Shown here: in pieces, positions 1-5,550 of the stretch
Layout of the letters: each line of letters begins with the position of its first letter
Position numbering within the stretch: the stretch's first letter is position 1
Assembly (NCBI GenBank): GCA_937997605.1
Contig: CALLFD010000072.1
Location: 1-6,597 of the forward strand
Length of the DNA: 6,597 nucleotides
Direction: 5' to 3'
Source of the DNA: an uncultured Collinsella sp.
GTDB lineage: Bacteria > Actinomycetota > Coriobacteriia > Coriobacteriales > Coriobacteriaceae
Position numbers and translations under genes: made by a program
Notes under the pieces: model-generated
The model's input: only the letters and a program-made list of their open reading frames with translations
What the model was told of the DNA's origin: nothing
Database searches by the model: none

Positions 1-27
1 GAGTTCAGACGTGTGCTCTTCCGATCT
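1..27 (+). other. Illumina TruSeq read-2 adapter remnant (not genomic)
   Basis: The first 27 bases equal the 3' part of the standard Illumina multiplexing read-2 primer, ending in the diagnostic GCTCTTCCGATCT. The glycosidase reading frame begins immediately after it, at 28. This is untrimmed library sequence at a contig end and should be masked. The match is recalled from knowledge of the adapter, not from a search, but it is exact and long enough to be unambiguous. Confidence 0.97.
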
Positions 28-233
28 GCCCGATTCCGCAGTTCCAGAAGGGCCTGATGGAGCAGCAGGTTTCCGTCGAGAAGCTCGTTGTCCAGGCTTG
101 GGTCGAGGGCAGCTACCAGAAGCTCTGGCAGGCACTCACGCTCTCCAAGACCATTCCTTCGGCGAGCGTTGCTAAGCAGATCCTGGACGAGCTCATCGAG
201 GCCAACAAGGATTTCTGGCCCGAGCTTAAGTAA
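28..233 (+). CDS. Family 4 glycoside hydrolase, C-terminal fragment (6-phospho-alpha-glucosidase-like)
   Basis: This is the last 67 codons of a gene cut off by the contig end, in the frame of the TAA at 231-233. The fragment reads PIPQFQKGLMEQQVSVEK, then an AWVEGSYQKLWQALTLSKT segment, and ends ANKDFWPELK. This matches the C-terminal helical region of GH4 enzymes, and the EQQVSVEK, LWQALTLSKT and WPEL signatures resemble the maltose-6'-phosphate glucosidase branch (GlvA, MalH, AglB). Such enzymes are cytoplasmic, use NAD+ and a divalent metal, and split phosphorylated disaccharides imported by a PTS. The catalytic and cofactor-binding N-terminal half is not in the window, so the exact substrate cannot be checked. 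ychF follows after 127 bp and a hairpin, so it is probably a separate transcript. Confidence 0.8.
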
Positions 234-273
234 GGACTACTGTCTCGAACTCTCACGCATCTCTGCTTCATTT

Positions 274-317
274 GCGCCGCCGCGGTGTCCGGATTCGCCC
301 GGATGCTGCGGCGGCGC
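274..317 (+). terminator. Long GC-rich hairpin between GH4 gene and ychF, possible terminator
   Basis: Arms 274-292 and 299-317 pair over 19 positions without a bulge (three of them G-T wobbles) around a 6-base loop. It lies 40 bp after the GH4 stop codon and would be very stable in RNA. What follows is TATACTTATAC rather than a run of T, so it is not a classic intrinsic terminator. It may act as an mRNA 3'-end stabiliser, a weak terminator or part of the ychF promoter region. Confidence 0.5.
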
Positions 318-323
318 TATACT
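294..323 (+). promoter_or_regulatory. Possible ychF promoter
   Basis: TATACT at 318-323 matches the -10 consensus at five of six positions and would start transcription near 330, about 30 bases before ychF. The -35 element is poor: TTCGCC at 294-299 with an 18-bp spacer. If correct, the -35 box lies in the loop and right arm of the 274-317 hairpin. Inference from consensus only. Confidence 0.35.
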
Positions 324-360
324 TATACGGTTTGAAGTACCTGTACCAAAAGGAGCTGTC

Positions 361-1437
361 GTGTCCCTTTCCATCGGTATCGTGGGCCTGCCCAACGTGG
401 GCAAGTCGACGCTGTTCACCGCGCTTACCAAAAAGACCGGCCTTGCCGCCAACTACCCGTTCGCCACGATCGACCCCAACGTGGGTATCGTCGATGTGCC
501 CGATAGCCGCTTGCAAAAGCTCGCCGACATCGTTAACCCGGGTCGCATTGTGCCGGCGACGGTCGAGTTCGTCGACATCGCAGGTCTGGTGAAGGGCGCT
601 AACGAGGGCGAGGGCCTGGGCAACCAGTTCCTGGCCAACATTCGCGAGACCGATGCTATCTGCGAGGTCGTGCGCTACTTTAAGGACCCCAACGTCATGC
701 GTGAGGTGGGCCGCACGGGCGAGTTCGTTGATCCTGCCGGCGATGCCGACACCATCATGACCGAGCTCATCCTGGCCGATATGGGCACGCTCGAGAAACA
801 GCTGCCTAAGCTCGAGAAGGAGGCCAAGCGCGACAAGGAGCTCATGCCCAAGTTCGAGGTCGCCAAGCGCCTGCTTGCCTGGCTCAACGAAGGCAAGCGC
901 GCCGCGTCCATGGAGATGACCGATGAGGAGCGTGCCGCCGCCAAGGGGCTGTTCCTGCTCACCATGAAGCCCATCCTGTATGTGGCCAACGTGGACGAGG
1001 ATATGCTTAACGACGATCTGGCGCCCATCGATGGCGTCAAGCCGTTGCCCATCTGCGCCAAGATCGAGGCCGAGCTTTCCGAGCTCGATCCCGAGGACGC
1101 CGCCGACTACCTGGAGAGCCTGGGCCTGGAGCAGCCCGGTCTGGACGTGCTCGCGCAGGCGGCCTATAAGCTGCTCGGTCTGCAGTCGTTCTTTACGGCC
1201 GGCGAGATGGAGGTCAAGGCCTGGACGGTGCGTCAGGGCGCGACCGCCCCGCAGGCCGCCGGTGTCATCCACACCGACTTTGAGCGCGGCTTTATTAAGG
1301 CCGAGGTCATTGGCTATGACGACTACATCGAGCTCGGTGGCGAGCAGGGCGCCAAGGCTGCCGGCAAGCTGCGTATTGAGGGCAAGGACTATGTCATGGC
1401 CGATGGCGACGTCGTGCACTTCCGCTTTAACGTGTAA
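361..1437 (+). CDS. ychF: Redox-regulated ATPase YchF (OBG family)
   Basis: YchF is a cytoplasmic P-loop NTPase of the OBG family that associates with ribosomes and, unlike its relatives, prefers ATP. The 358-residue product is close to the E. coli length of 363. Visible motifs are the P-loop GLPNVGKST at 9-17, the DIAG motif at 72-75 followed by Leu where Ras has Gln (a HAS-NTPase trait), and NVDE at 210-213 in place of the GTP-specific NKxD. A helical charged arm spans about 135-200, and a C-terminal TGS domain from about 275 ends in the family-typical HFRFNV. I chose the GTG at 361 because AAAAGGAG at 348-355 sits just before it and homology begins at once with SIGIVGLPNVG. An open frame continues upstream to 88 but runs over the GH4 gene and its hairpin. 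The small membrane-protein gene starts 11 bp downstream. Confidence 0.97.
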   Translation: MSLSIGIVGLPNVGKSTLFTALTKKTGLAANYPFATIDPNVGIVDVPDSRLQKLADIVNPGRIVPATVEFVDIAGLVKGANEGEGLGNQFLANIRETDAICEVVRYFKDPNVMREVGRTGEFVDPAGDADTIMTELILADMGTLEKQLPKLEKEAKRDKELMPKFEVAKRLLAWLNEGKRAASMEMTDEERAAAKGLFLLTMKPILYVANVDEDMLNDDLAPIDGVKPLPICAKIEAELSELDPEDAADYLESLGLEQPGLDVLAQAAYKLLGLQSFFTAGEMEVKAWTVRQGATAPQAAGVIHTDFERGFIKAEVIGYDDYIELGGEQGAKAAGKLRIEGKDYVMADGDVVHFRFNV

Positions 1438-1448
1438 GGACGACGCAT

Positions 1449-1832
1449 ATGTTTAAATATGGCAAAAAAGCAGGCTACATGGGTATTGCGCTGCTCGTAC
1501 TTGCGGTGATTCCGCTGGTGGTCGCAGCGTGTGTTATCCCCAACATTGGTCCCGAGGTGGCAACGAAGTTTAACGCCGCCGGCGAGGTGACGCGCTGGGG
1601 CAAGAGCTACGAGTTGCTGGCGCTGCCGGTGCTCAACCTGCTGCTGAGCGTAGCGACGTACTTTACGGCGGGACGCCAGGCTAAAAACAATGATGACTCC
1701 GCCGCTATGGCACGCATCGTGTGCGAGCGCTATCTGCGCAACGGTTGCATCACGGGTGTGTTCCTCAACGTGATCAACGTTTACTTTATGTACTCGGCGA
1801 TTACCGGAACGGGCTTTGGCTTTGGTTTCTAG
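1449..1832 (+). CDS. Small membrane protein, DUF1648/SdpI-like
   Basis: This 127-residue protein has three likely membrane segments, at about 9-31, 54-74 and 99-119. Between the first two lies PNIGPEVATKFNAAGEVTRWGKSYELLALPVLN, which follows the DUF1648 pattern (a Phe-Asn-x-x-Gly turn, a Trp-Gly pair and a prolined second helix). That domain is found at the N terminus of SdpI-type immunity proteins and in many small uncharacterised membrane proteins. The SdpI C-terminal portion is absent, so an immunity role should not be assumed. ATG 1449 is supported by AAGGACG just upstream, which overlaps the ychF stop. The 11-bp gap implies co-transcription with ychF. The C terminus is a Gly-Phe repeat (TGFGFGF). 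A hairpin with a T run at 1881-1933 probably ends the transcript. Confidence 0.8.
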   Translation: MFKYGKKAGYMGIALLVLAVIPLVVAACVIPNIGPEVATKFNAAGEVTRWGKSYELLALPVLNLLLSVATYFTAGRQAKNNDDSAAMARIVCERYLRNGCITGVFLNVINVYFMYSAITGTGFGFGF

Positions 1833-1841
1833 CTTGTCCTT

Positions 1842-2231
1842 TTAGGCAACGAGCCTGCAAGCATATTCGATGGCTGCTGCGAGGCCGCCGCTCGATCGTG
1901 GTTTAAAGACCATGTCGGCGGCGGCCTCGTTTTCGTATCCGGCGCCGCGAAGGGCGAGTGCGGTACCGGCTTCTAAAAGGAGCGGCAGGCCGCGTTGACT
2001 GGTTGCGATTACGGCAGCCTGATTGAGCGAGCAGCTGTGCGCCTGGCATTGGATGGCAAGTTCACCTTGCGCCGGGCAAGGGGCCAGAACGGCGGCGACG
2101 CGACTTGATAGCAATGCAAATGCTGTGCGCTCATCGGGCGAAAGGCATTCTGCTTCAACGACGACGAGCTTGGGCGGTGCGCTGTTTGTGCGAAGCGTGG
2201 CTCGGTACATGCGGACCGAAGAACCCGACAT
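1842..2231 (-). CDS. Hypothetical protein divergent from XRE regulator
   Basis: I do not recognise this 129-residue protein. It begins MSGSSVRMYRATLRTNS, has no convincing signal peptide, and contains a soluble alternation of short hydrophobic strands (LVVVEA, AFALLSS, QAAVIATS, LPLLLEAGTALAL) with cysteines at AEC, APCPAQ, IQCQAHSC and ACRL. The cysteine spacing suggests no standard metal site. ATG at 2231-2229 is chosen because AGGAG (complement of 2238-2242) lies 6 bases upstream. A TTG eight codons further up would place that ribosome site inside the coding region. Codon use is typical of a real GC-rich gene. It is divergent from the XRE regulator across a perfect palindrome, so it is probably that regulator's target. 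Its 3' end contains the plus-strand terminator at 1881-1933. Confidence 0.65.
   Translation of the reverse strand: MSGSSVRMYRATLRTNSAPPKLVVVEAECLSPDERTAFALLSSRVAAVLAPCPAQGELAIQCQAHSCSLNQAAVIATSQRGLPLLLEAGTALALRGAGYENEAAADMVFKPRSSGGLAAAIEYACRLVA
1881..1933 (+). terminator. Intrinsic terminator for ychF operon, inside the opposite gene
   Basis: GAGGCCGCCGC (1881-1891) pairs perfectly with GCGGCGGCCTC (1918-1928), with further pairing of TGGT/ACCA inside the loop, and TTTT follows at 1930-1933. Read on the plus strand this is a rho-independent terminator about 50 bp after the DUF1648-like gene. It lies within the 3' coding part of the minus-strand gene, about residues 102-117, so the two convergent transcripts would overlap. 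Confidence 0.65.
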
Positions 2232-2254
2232 AGAAAACTCCTGTGTATTCGGCA

Positions 2255-2278
2255 AAACGTAAACTATAGTTTACGTTT
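2255..2278. promoter_or_regulatory. Perfect 24-bp palindrome, probable operator with divergent -10 elements
   Basis: AAACGTAAAC, a TATA centre and GTTTACGTTT form a perfect palindrome with no mismatch over 24 bp. The centre reads TATAGT on both strands (2265-2270 plus; 2268-2263 minus), so each strand carries a -10-like hexamer inside the site. For the minus-strand gene, TGGAGC (complement of 2286-2291) gives a fair -35 with a 17-bp spacer; no good plus-strand -35 is visible. A dimer of the adjacent XRE protein bound here would block both promoters. The palindrome is seen directly; the regulator pairing is inferred from position. Confidence 0.75.
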
Positions 2279-2307
2279 ATGTTCGGCTCCATTTCAAACT
2301 CGGCTGC

Positions 2308-2526
2308 ATGGACGAACGTGCGAAACAGATTCTTGGCAGGCGGGTCGAAGAGACACGCAGGGACCTTGGTATCTCCAAGGTTGATTTTTGTGTGGCAACA
2401 GGAATCAGCCGACCCTACCTCGACCGAATCGAAGATGGGACGGCAAATTTCACGCTCAAGGTTCTATTTAAGATCGCGCCCGCACTCGGCATGACGGTGT
2501 CAGAGCTTCTCGAGGGCATTGAATAG
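2308..2526 (+). CDS. XRE-family helix-turn-helix transcriptional regulator
   Basis: This 72-residue protein is almost entirely one HTH_3 (Cro/C1, XRE) domain. The N-terminal helix ILGRRVEETRRDLG (8-21) is followed by the DNA-binding pair SKVDFCVAT (23-31) and SRPYLDRIEDG (34-44), then TLKVLFKIAPALGMTVSELLEGI, the usual closing helices. The size and the RxYLDRIEDG...TLKVLFKIAxAL pattern resemble small self-regulating repressors, including controller proteins of restriction systems, but no restriction or methylase gene is present. ATG 2308 is the only good start. No Shine-Dalgarno sequence is visible in the preceding 27 bases, so translation may be weak. It is divergent from the hypothetical gene and ends 22 bp before the convergent ansA. 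Role: likely repressor acting on the 2255-2278 palindrome and on itself. Confidence 0.9.
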   Translation: MDERAKQILGRRVEETRRDLGISKVDFCVATGISRPYLDRIEDGTANFTLKVLFKIAPALGMTVSELLEGIE

Positions 2527-2548
2527 GGGATACCCGTCGACAACTGAA

Positions 2549-3562
2549 TTACACCATCGGGATACGGTCGTGGTTGACTTGGCTGTAGAACAGGCGCTGA
2601 ATCTCTGCCGCATCACGTGACTGGCCGAGCGCCCACATGGTCTTGGCCACGAGCGTCTCGGTGGTCATGTCGTCGCCGCGCAGAATGCCCGGATGATCGG
2701 CGTAGGCACGGCCGACCTCATAAACACCCAGGTCAAGGCCCTCCTCGGGGACCTGCGTGGTCATAACGACGGTGCGACCCGAACCGACCCAGCGAAAAAT
2801 CGCCTCCTGGAATGACTCGCCGGACTCACCAAACTCGGGAATGCCGCCAATGCCAAAGGTCTCAAGAATTACAGCATCGTAGCTATCGGCAAGGGCGTCC
2901 AGGATACCCGGGTTCACGCCGGGCGTGAGCTTAAGGACAAACACGCGCGGGTCGATGCTGTCGTAGAAACGCACCGGGTTTTCGCCCTGATGCGTGCCGT
3001 GAAGCCCGTTGCGCACAATGCGGTCGTTGCGGATGTAGGCAATGGGCGGATAGTTGACACTAATGAACGCGTTAAAGCTCATGGTGCGCTGCTTGCGGGC
3101 GCGCGTGCCGGCAATGGCGACGCCGCCAAACACGATCGAGACGTCGTGTGAATGCTCGTCGAGCGCATAGAGCAGGCTCTGGTACAGGTTGAGTTTGGCA
3201 TCGGTAAAGGGGTTACCCATGGGCTTTTGCGAGCCGGTGAGTACGATGGGCTTGGGACTGTCCTGAATCAGATAGGAAAGCGCTGCCGCGGTGTAGCTCA
3301 TGGTGTCGGTGCCGTGCAGGACCACAAAGCCGTCGTGATCGGCATAGCCTTCGACGATGACATCGCTGATGCGCATCCAGTCGCTCGGGCGCATATTGGT
3401 GCTGTCGATGTTCATGGGCTGCACGACGTCGAGCTCGCAGAGGCCCGAGATCTCGGGGACGCTCTGAGCGAGTTCCTCACCGGTCAGGGCGGGGGAGAGG
3501 CCGTTACCGTCCTCGGTCGATGCGATGGTGCCGCCCGTGGCGATGAGAAGGATGCGCTTCAT
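2549..3562 (-). CDS. ansA: Type I (cytoplasmic) L-asparaginase
   Basis: The enzyme hydrolyses L-asparagine to aspartate and ammonia. The 337-residue product matches the usual type I length (E. coli AnsA is 338), and the absence of a signal peptide points to the cytoplasm. Motifs visible are the N-terminal ATGGTIAS with nucleophile Thr12, the substrate-binding Asp53-Ser54, HGTDTM at 83-88 with Thr85-Asp86 of the second catalytic set, TGSQKPM near 109-115, and Lys157 in GTRARKQ, aligned by eye to the catalytic lysine of the family. The start is ATG at 3562-3560, where MKRILLIATGG begins, with AGGA (complement of 3571-3574) 8 bases upstream; the frame stays open to 3634 but lacks homology there. 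It converges with the XRE gene and diverges from guaA. No clear terminator is visible in the 22-bp gap at its 3' end. Confidence 0.95.
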   Translation of the reverse strand: MKRILLIATGGTIASTEDGNGLSPALTGEELAQSVPEISGLCELDVVQPMNIDSTNMRPSDWMRISDVIVEGYADHDGFVVLHGTDTMSYTAAALSYLIQDSPKPIVLTGSQKPMGNPFTDAKLNLYQSLLYALDEHSHDVSIVFGGVAIAGTRARKQRTMSFNAFISVNYPPIAYIRNDRIVRNGLHGTHQGENPVRFYDSIDPRVFVLKLTPGVNPGILDALADSYDAVILETFGIGGIPEFGESGESFQEAIFRWVGSGRTVVMTTQVPEEGLDLGVYEVGRAYADHPGILRGDDMTTETLVAKTMWALGQSRDAAEIQRLFYSQVNHDRIPMV

Positions 3563-3634
3563 GCTGATTTTCCTATCGTGTTTGCCGCCGCGAGGGCGGA
3601 GTCGTTCGGCAGTATTGTGGCACAGGGCGTCCAA

Positions 3635-3673
3635 TGTTCAAACGTATTACATCATCCGTAACGTTTGGTAACA
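3635..3673. promoter_or_regulatory. Imperfect inverted repeat in the ansA-guaA intergenic region
   Basis: TGTTCAAACGTATTAC (3635-3650) and GTAACGTTTGGTAACA (3658-3673) are inverted repeats once a base or two is allowed to shift in each arm. The inner half-sites are AAACGT and ACGTTT with 15 bases between them. The position, 73 bp or more upstream of ansA and 158 bp or more upstream of guaA, suits a regulator site. The surrounding 3563-3830 stretch holds no gene. Confidence 0.45.
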
Positions 3674-3749
3674 CTTCAATTGCCGTCAAATAGGGGCCCT
3701 GGTCGTGCGTTTGCCGTGCACTGATGGCTGCGAGGGACGAGAAACCCCA

Positions 3750-3755
3750 TATAAC
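3750..3755 (+). promoter_or_regulatory. guaA: Possible guaA -10 element
   Basis: TATAAC at 3750-3755 matches five of six -10 consensus bases and would give a leader of about 70 bases before guaA. TACACT at 3759-3764 is an alternative, inside the 8-bp palindrome GTGTACAC. Neither has a recognisable -35 at normal spacing, so the call is tentative. Confidence 0.3.
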
Positions 3756-3791
3756 GTGTACACTATGAAAGCAATTTTCGTTTATTCGCGC

Positions 3792-3826
3792 GGGTGGGCA
3801 CCGGCTCCCCGCCAACAAGAGGGGGA
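3792..3826 (+). promoter_or_regulatory. guaA: guaA leader: GC hairpin beside a strong Shine-Dalgarno
   Basis: GGTGGG (3793-3798) can pair with CCCCGCC (3807-3813) with one bulged C and one wobble. The Shine-Dalgarno region AGAGGGGGA (3818-3826) decides the guaA start at 3831. TCCCC at 3806-3810 is complementary to GGGGA in that ribosome site, so the two pairings exclude each other. This is visible complementarity only; a regulatory switch is not shown. The stretch lacks purine-riboswitch consensus elements. Confidence 0.35.
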
Positions 3827-3830
3827 AACC

Positions 3831-5429
3831 ATGGATCAAAAGGCTTCCGCAAAGGTCCTCGTACTCGACTTTGGTGCGCAGTACGGTCAGCTTATTGCCC
3901 GTCGCGTCCGCGACCTCAACGTGTATTCCGAGATCGTTCCCTGCGACATCTCGGCCGACGAGATTCGCGAGATGAACGCCTCTGCGCTCATCCTTTCCGG
4001 CGGCCCGGCTTCTGTGTATGCCGAGGACGCTCCGTCCATCGACCCCGCCATCTTTGACCTGGGCCTTCCCGTCCTGGGCTTCTGCTACGGTCATCAGATC
4101 ACGGCCGTGACGCTCGGTGGCAAGGTCGGCCACTCCGAGGTGGGCGAGTATGGCCGCGCCACCATCACGCGCACGGCAGGCGCCAAGCTCTTTAACTCCA
4201 CTCCCATGGAGCAGACCGTGTGGATGAGCCACCGCGATGCCGTCTCCGAGGTGCCCGAGGGCTTTACCGTTACCGCCAGCACCGACGTGTGCCCGGTTGC
4301 CGCCATGGAGTGCGTCGAGCGCAAGATCTTCACCACGCAGTTCCACCCCGAGGTCAAGCATTCCGAGTACGGTCAGCAGCTGCTGAGCAACTTCCTGTTT
4401 GAGATCTGTGGCCTGGAGCCCAACTGGAGCATGGACAACCTGGTCGAGACCATGACGGCCGAGTTCCGCGAGAAGGTCGGCGACGACCGCGTGATTCTGG
4501 CCCTGTCCGGTGGCGTTGACTCCTCCGTCGTGGCTGCGTTGGGCGCTCGCGCCGTGGGCAAGCAGATGACCTGCGTGTTCATCAACCACGGTCTGCTGCG
4601 CAAGGGCGAGCCCGAGCAGGTTGAGGAGGTCTTCACCAAGCAGTTTGACGTCGACTTTATCCACGTCCACGCCGAGGACCGTTATGCCGAGCTTTTGGCC
4701 GGCGTGACCGAGCCCGAGGAGAAGCGCCGCATCATCGGTACGCAGTTCTGGAAAGAGTTCTTCGCGGTGGCGCAGCAGCTCGAGACCGACGGCAAGCCGG
4801 TCAAGTACCTGGCCCAGGGCACCATCTACCCCGACATCATCGAGTCCGGCGCTCGCAAGACGGGCGGCAAGACGGCCACCATCAAGAGCCATCACAACCT
4901 GATCCCGTTCCCCGAGGGCGTGCACTTCGACCTTATTGAGCCGCTCGACCACTTCTTTAAGGACGAGGTCCGCGCGCTTGGTCTGGCGCTTGGCCTGCCG
5001 GGTCACATCGTGTTCCGTCAGCCTTTCCCGGGTCCGGGTCTGGCCATCCGCATCATCGGTGCGGTCGATAAGGAGAAGCTCGAGATCCTCAAGAATGCCG
5101 ACGCTATCGTGCGTGAGGAGCTGGATGCCTACAATCAGCGCCTGTTTGAGCAGACCGGCGAGCGCAACTCCGAGCACAGCTGCTGGCAGTACTTTGCGGT
5201 TCTGCCCGACATTAAGTCCGTCGGCGTTATGGGCGACGAGCGCACCTACCAGCGCCCGATCATCCTGCGCGCCGTCGAGTCCAGCGATGCCATGACCGCC
5301 GACTGGGCCAAGCTGCCCTACGACGTGCTGGCCCGCATCTCCGGCCGCATCGTGGCCGAGGTCCCCGGTGCCAACCGCGTGTGCTACGACATCACGTCCA
5401 AGCCGCCCGCGACGATCGAGTGGGAATAG
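3831..5429 (+). CDS. guaA: GMP synthase (glutamine-hydrolysing)
   Basis: GuaA makes GMP from XMP, ATP and glutamine, the last step of de novo guanine nucleotide synthesis, in the cytoplasm. The 532-residue protein matches the bacterial length (E. coli 525). The N-terminal class I glutamine amidotransferase domain (about 8-195) shows LDFGAQYGQLIARRVR, the nucleophile Cys85 in GFCYGHQ, and His172/Glu174 in TQFHPEV. The ATP-pyrophosphatase domain follows with its P-loop SGGVDSS at 226-232. The C-terminal dimerisation domain ends in the family signature KPPATIEWE. ATG 3831 is chosen for its strong AGAGGGGGA site and fit to homologues; an in-frame ATG at 3765 has no ribosome site. It is divergent from ansA and followed by a hairpin at 5462-5499. 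All arginine codons I read are CGC or CGT, unlike the next gene. Confidence 0.98.
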   Translation: MDQKASAKVLVLDFGAQYGQLIARRVRDLNVYSEIVPCDISADEIREMNASALILSGGPASVYAEDAPSIDPAIFDLGLPVLGFCYGHQITAVTLGGKVGHSEVGEYGRATITRTAGAKLFNSTPMEQTVWMSHRDAVSEVPEGFTVTASTDVCPVAAMECVERKIFTTQFHPEVKHSEYGQQLLSNFLFEICGLEPNWSMDNLVETMTAEFREKVGDDRVILALSGGVDSSVVAALGARAVGKQMTCVFINHGLLRKGEPEQVEEVFTKQFDVDFIHVHAEDRYAELLAGVTEPEEKRRIIGTQFWKEFFAVAQQLETDGKPVKYLAQGTIYPDIIESGARKTGGKTATIKSHHNLIPFPEGVHFDLIEPLDHFFKDEVRALGLALGLPGHIVFRQPFPGPGLAIRIIGAVDKEKLEILKNADAIVREELDAYNQRLFEQTGERNSEHSCWQYFAVLPDIKSVGVMGDERTYQRPIILRAVESSDAMTADWAKLPYDVLARISGRIVAEVPGANRVCYDITSKPPATIEWE

Positions 5430-5456
5430 AACAGACGTTCGATTCTGTGTTATAAT
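5428..5456 (+). promoter_or_regulatory. Extended -10 promoter downstream of guaA
   Basis: TGTTATAAT at 5448-5456 is a perfect extended -10 (TGn followed by consensus TATAAT). AGAACA at 5428-5433 gives a half-matching -35 with a 17-bp spacer, and it starts within the guaA stop codon. Transcription would begin near 5462-5463, which is the first base of the following hairpin, and read into the GyrI-like gene. Confidence 0.65.
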
Positions 5457-5461
5457 ATCCT

Positions 5462-5499
5462 GCAATGGGCGCGGCCTCTTCCGAAGGCGCGCCCATTGC
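5462..5499 (+). terminator. Hairpin after guaA, possible terminator or 5' stabiliser
   Basis: GCAATGGGCGCG (5462-5473) pairs perfectly with CGCGCCCATTGC (5488-5499) around a 14-base loop that can pair further (CCT/AGG). TATATTT follows, a weak T-rich tail, so it may terminate guaA. Because the 5448-5456 promoter would start at its first base, the same stem would also cap the 5' end of the next mRNA. Confidence 0.6.
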
Positions 5500-5550
5500 T
5501 ATATTTGGTCGGATATCGACGGAAACCCAAGCTCAGGGAGGTTTGTTGCG

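Noticed and set aside
88..360. N-terminal extension of YchF upstream of GTG 361
   Set aside because: The extension overlaps the GH4 gene and its hairpin, has no homology, and a good ribosome site marks 361.
268..1419. 383-codon open frame antisense to ychF
   Set aside because: Same codon-bias shadow effect over a gene that is certain on the other strand.
1842..2526. Classical toxin-antitoxin or restriction-controller system
   Set aside because: The genes are divergent, the partner has no toxin, nuclease or methylase motif, and no restriction genes lie nearby. Reported only as an uncharacterised regulator module.
3563..3634. 24-residue N-terminal extension of the asparaginase
   Set aside because: The family start MKRILLIATGGTIAS and the AGGA ribosome site place the start at 3562.
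3705..3830. Upstream in-frame starts for guaA (3705 and ATG 3765)
   Set aside because: No ribosome site before either. The family N terminus begins at 3831 after AGAGGGGGA.
3740..3830. Purine or ppGpp riboswitch ahead of guaA
   Set aside because: The three-way-junction consensus of purine riboswitches is not present, and no other known aptamer pattern is recognisable.
3573..5465. 630-codon open frame antisense to guaA
   Set aside because: It mirrors guaA, reads as low-complexity G/A/V/L/D/H-rich protein, and arises from strong GC bias at third codon positions. No family motifs.
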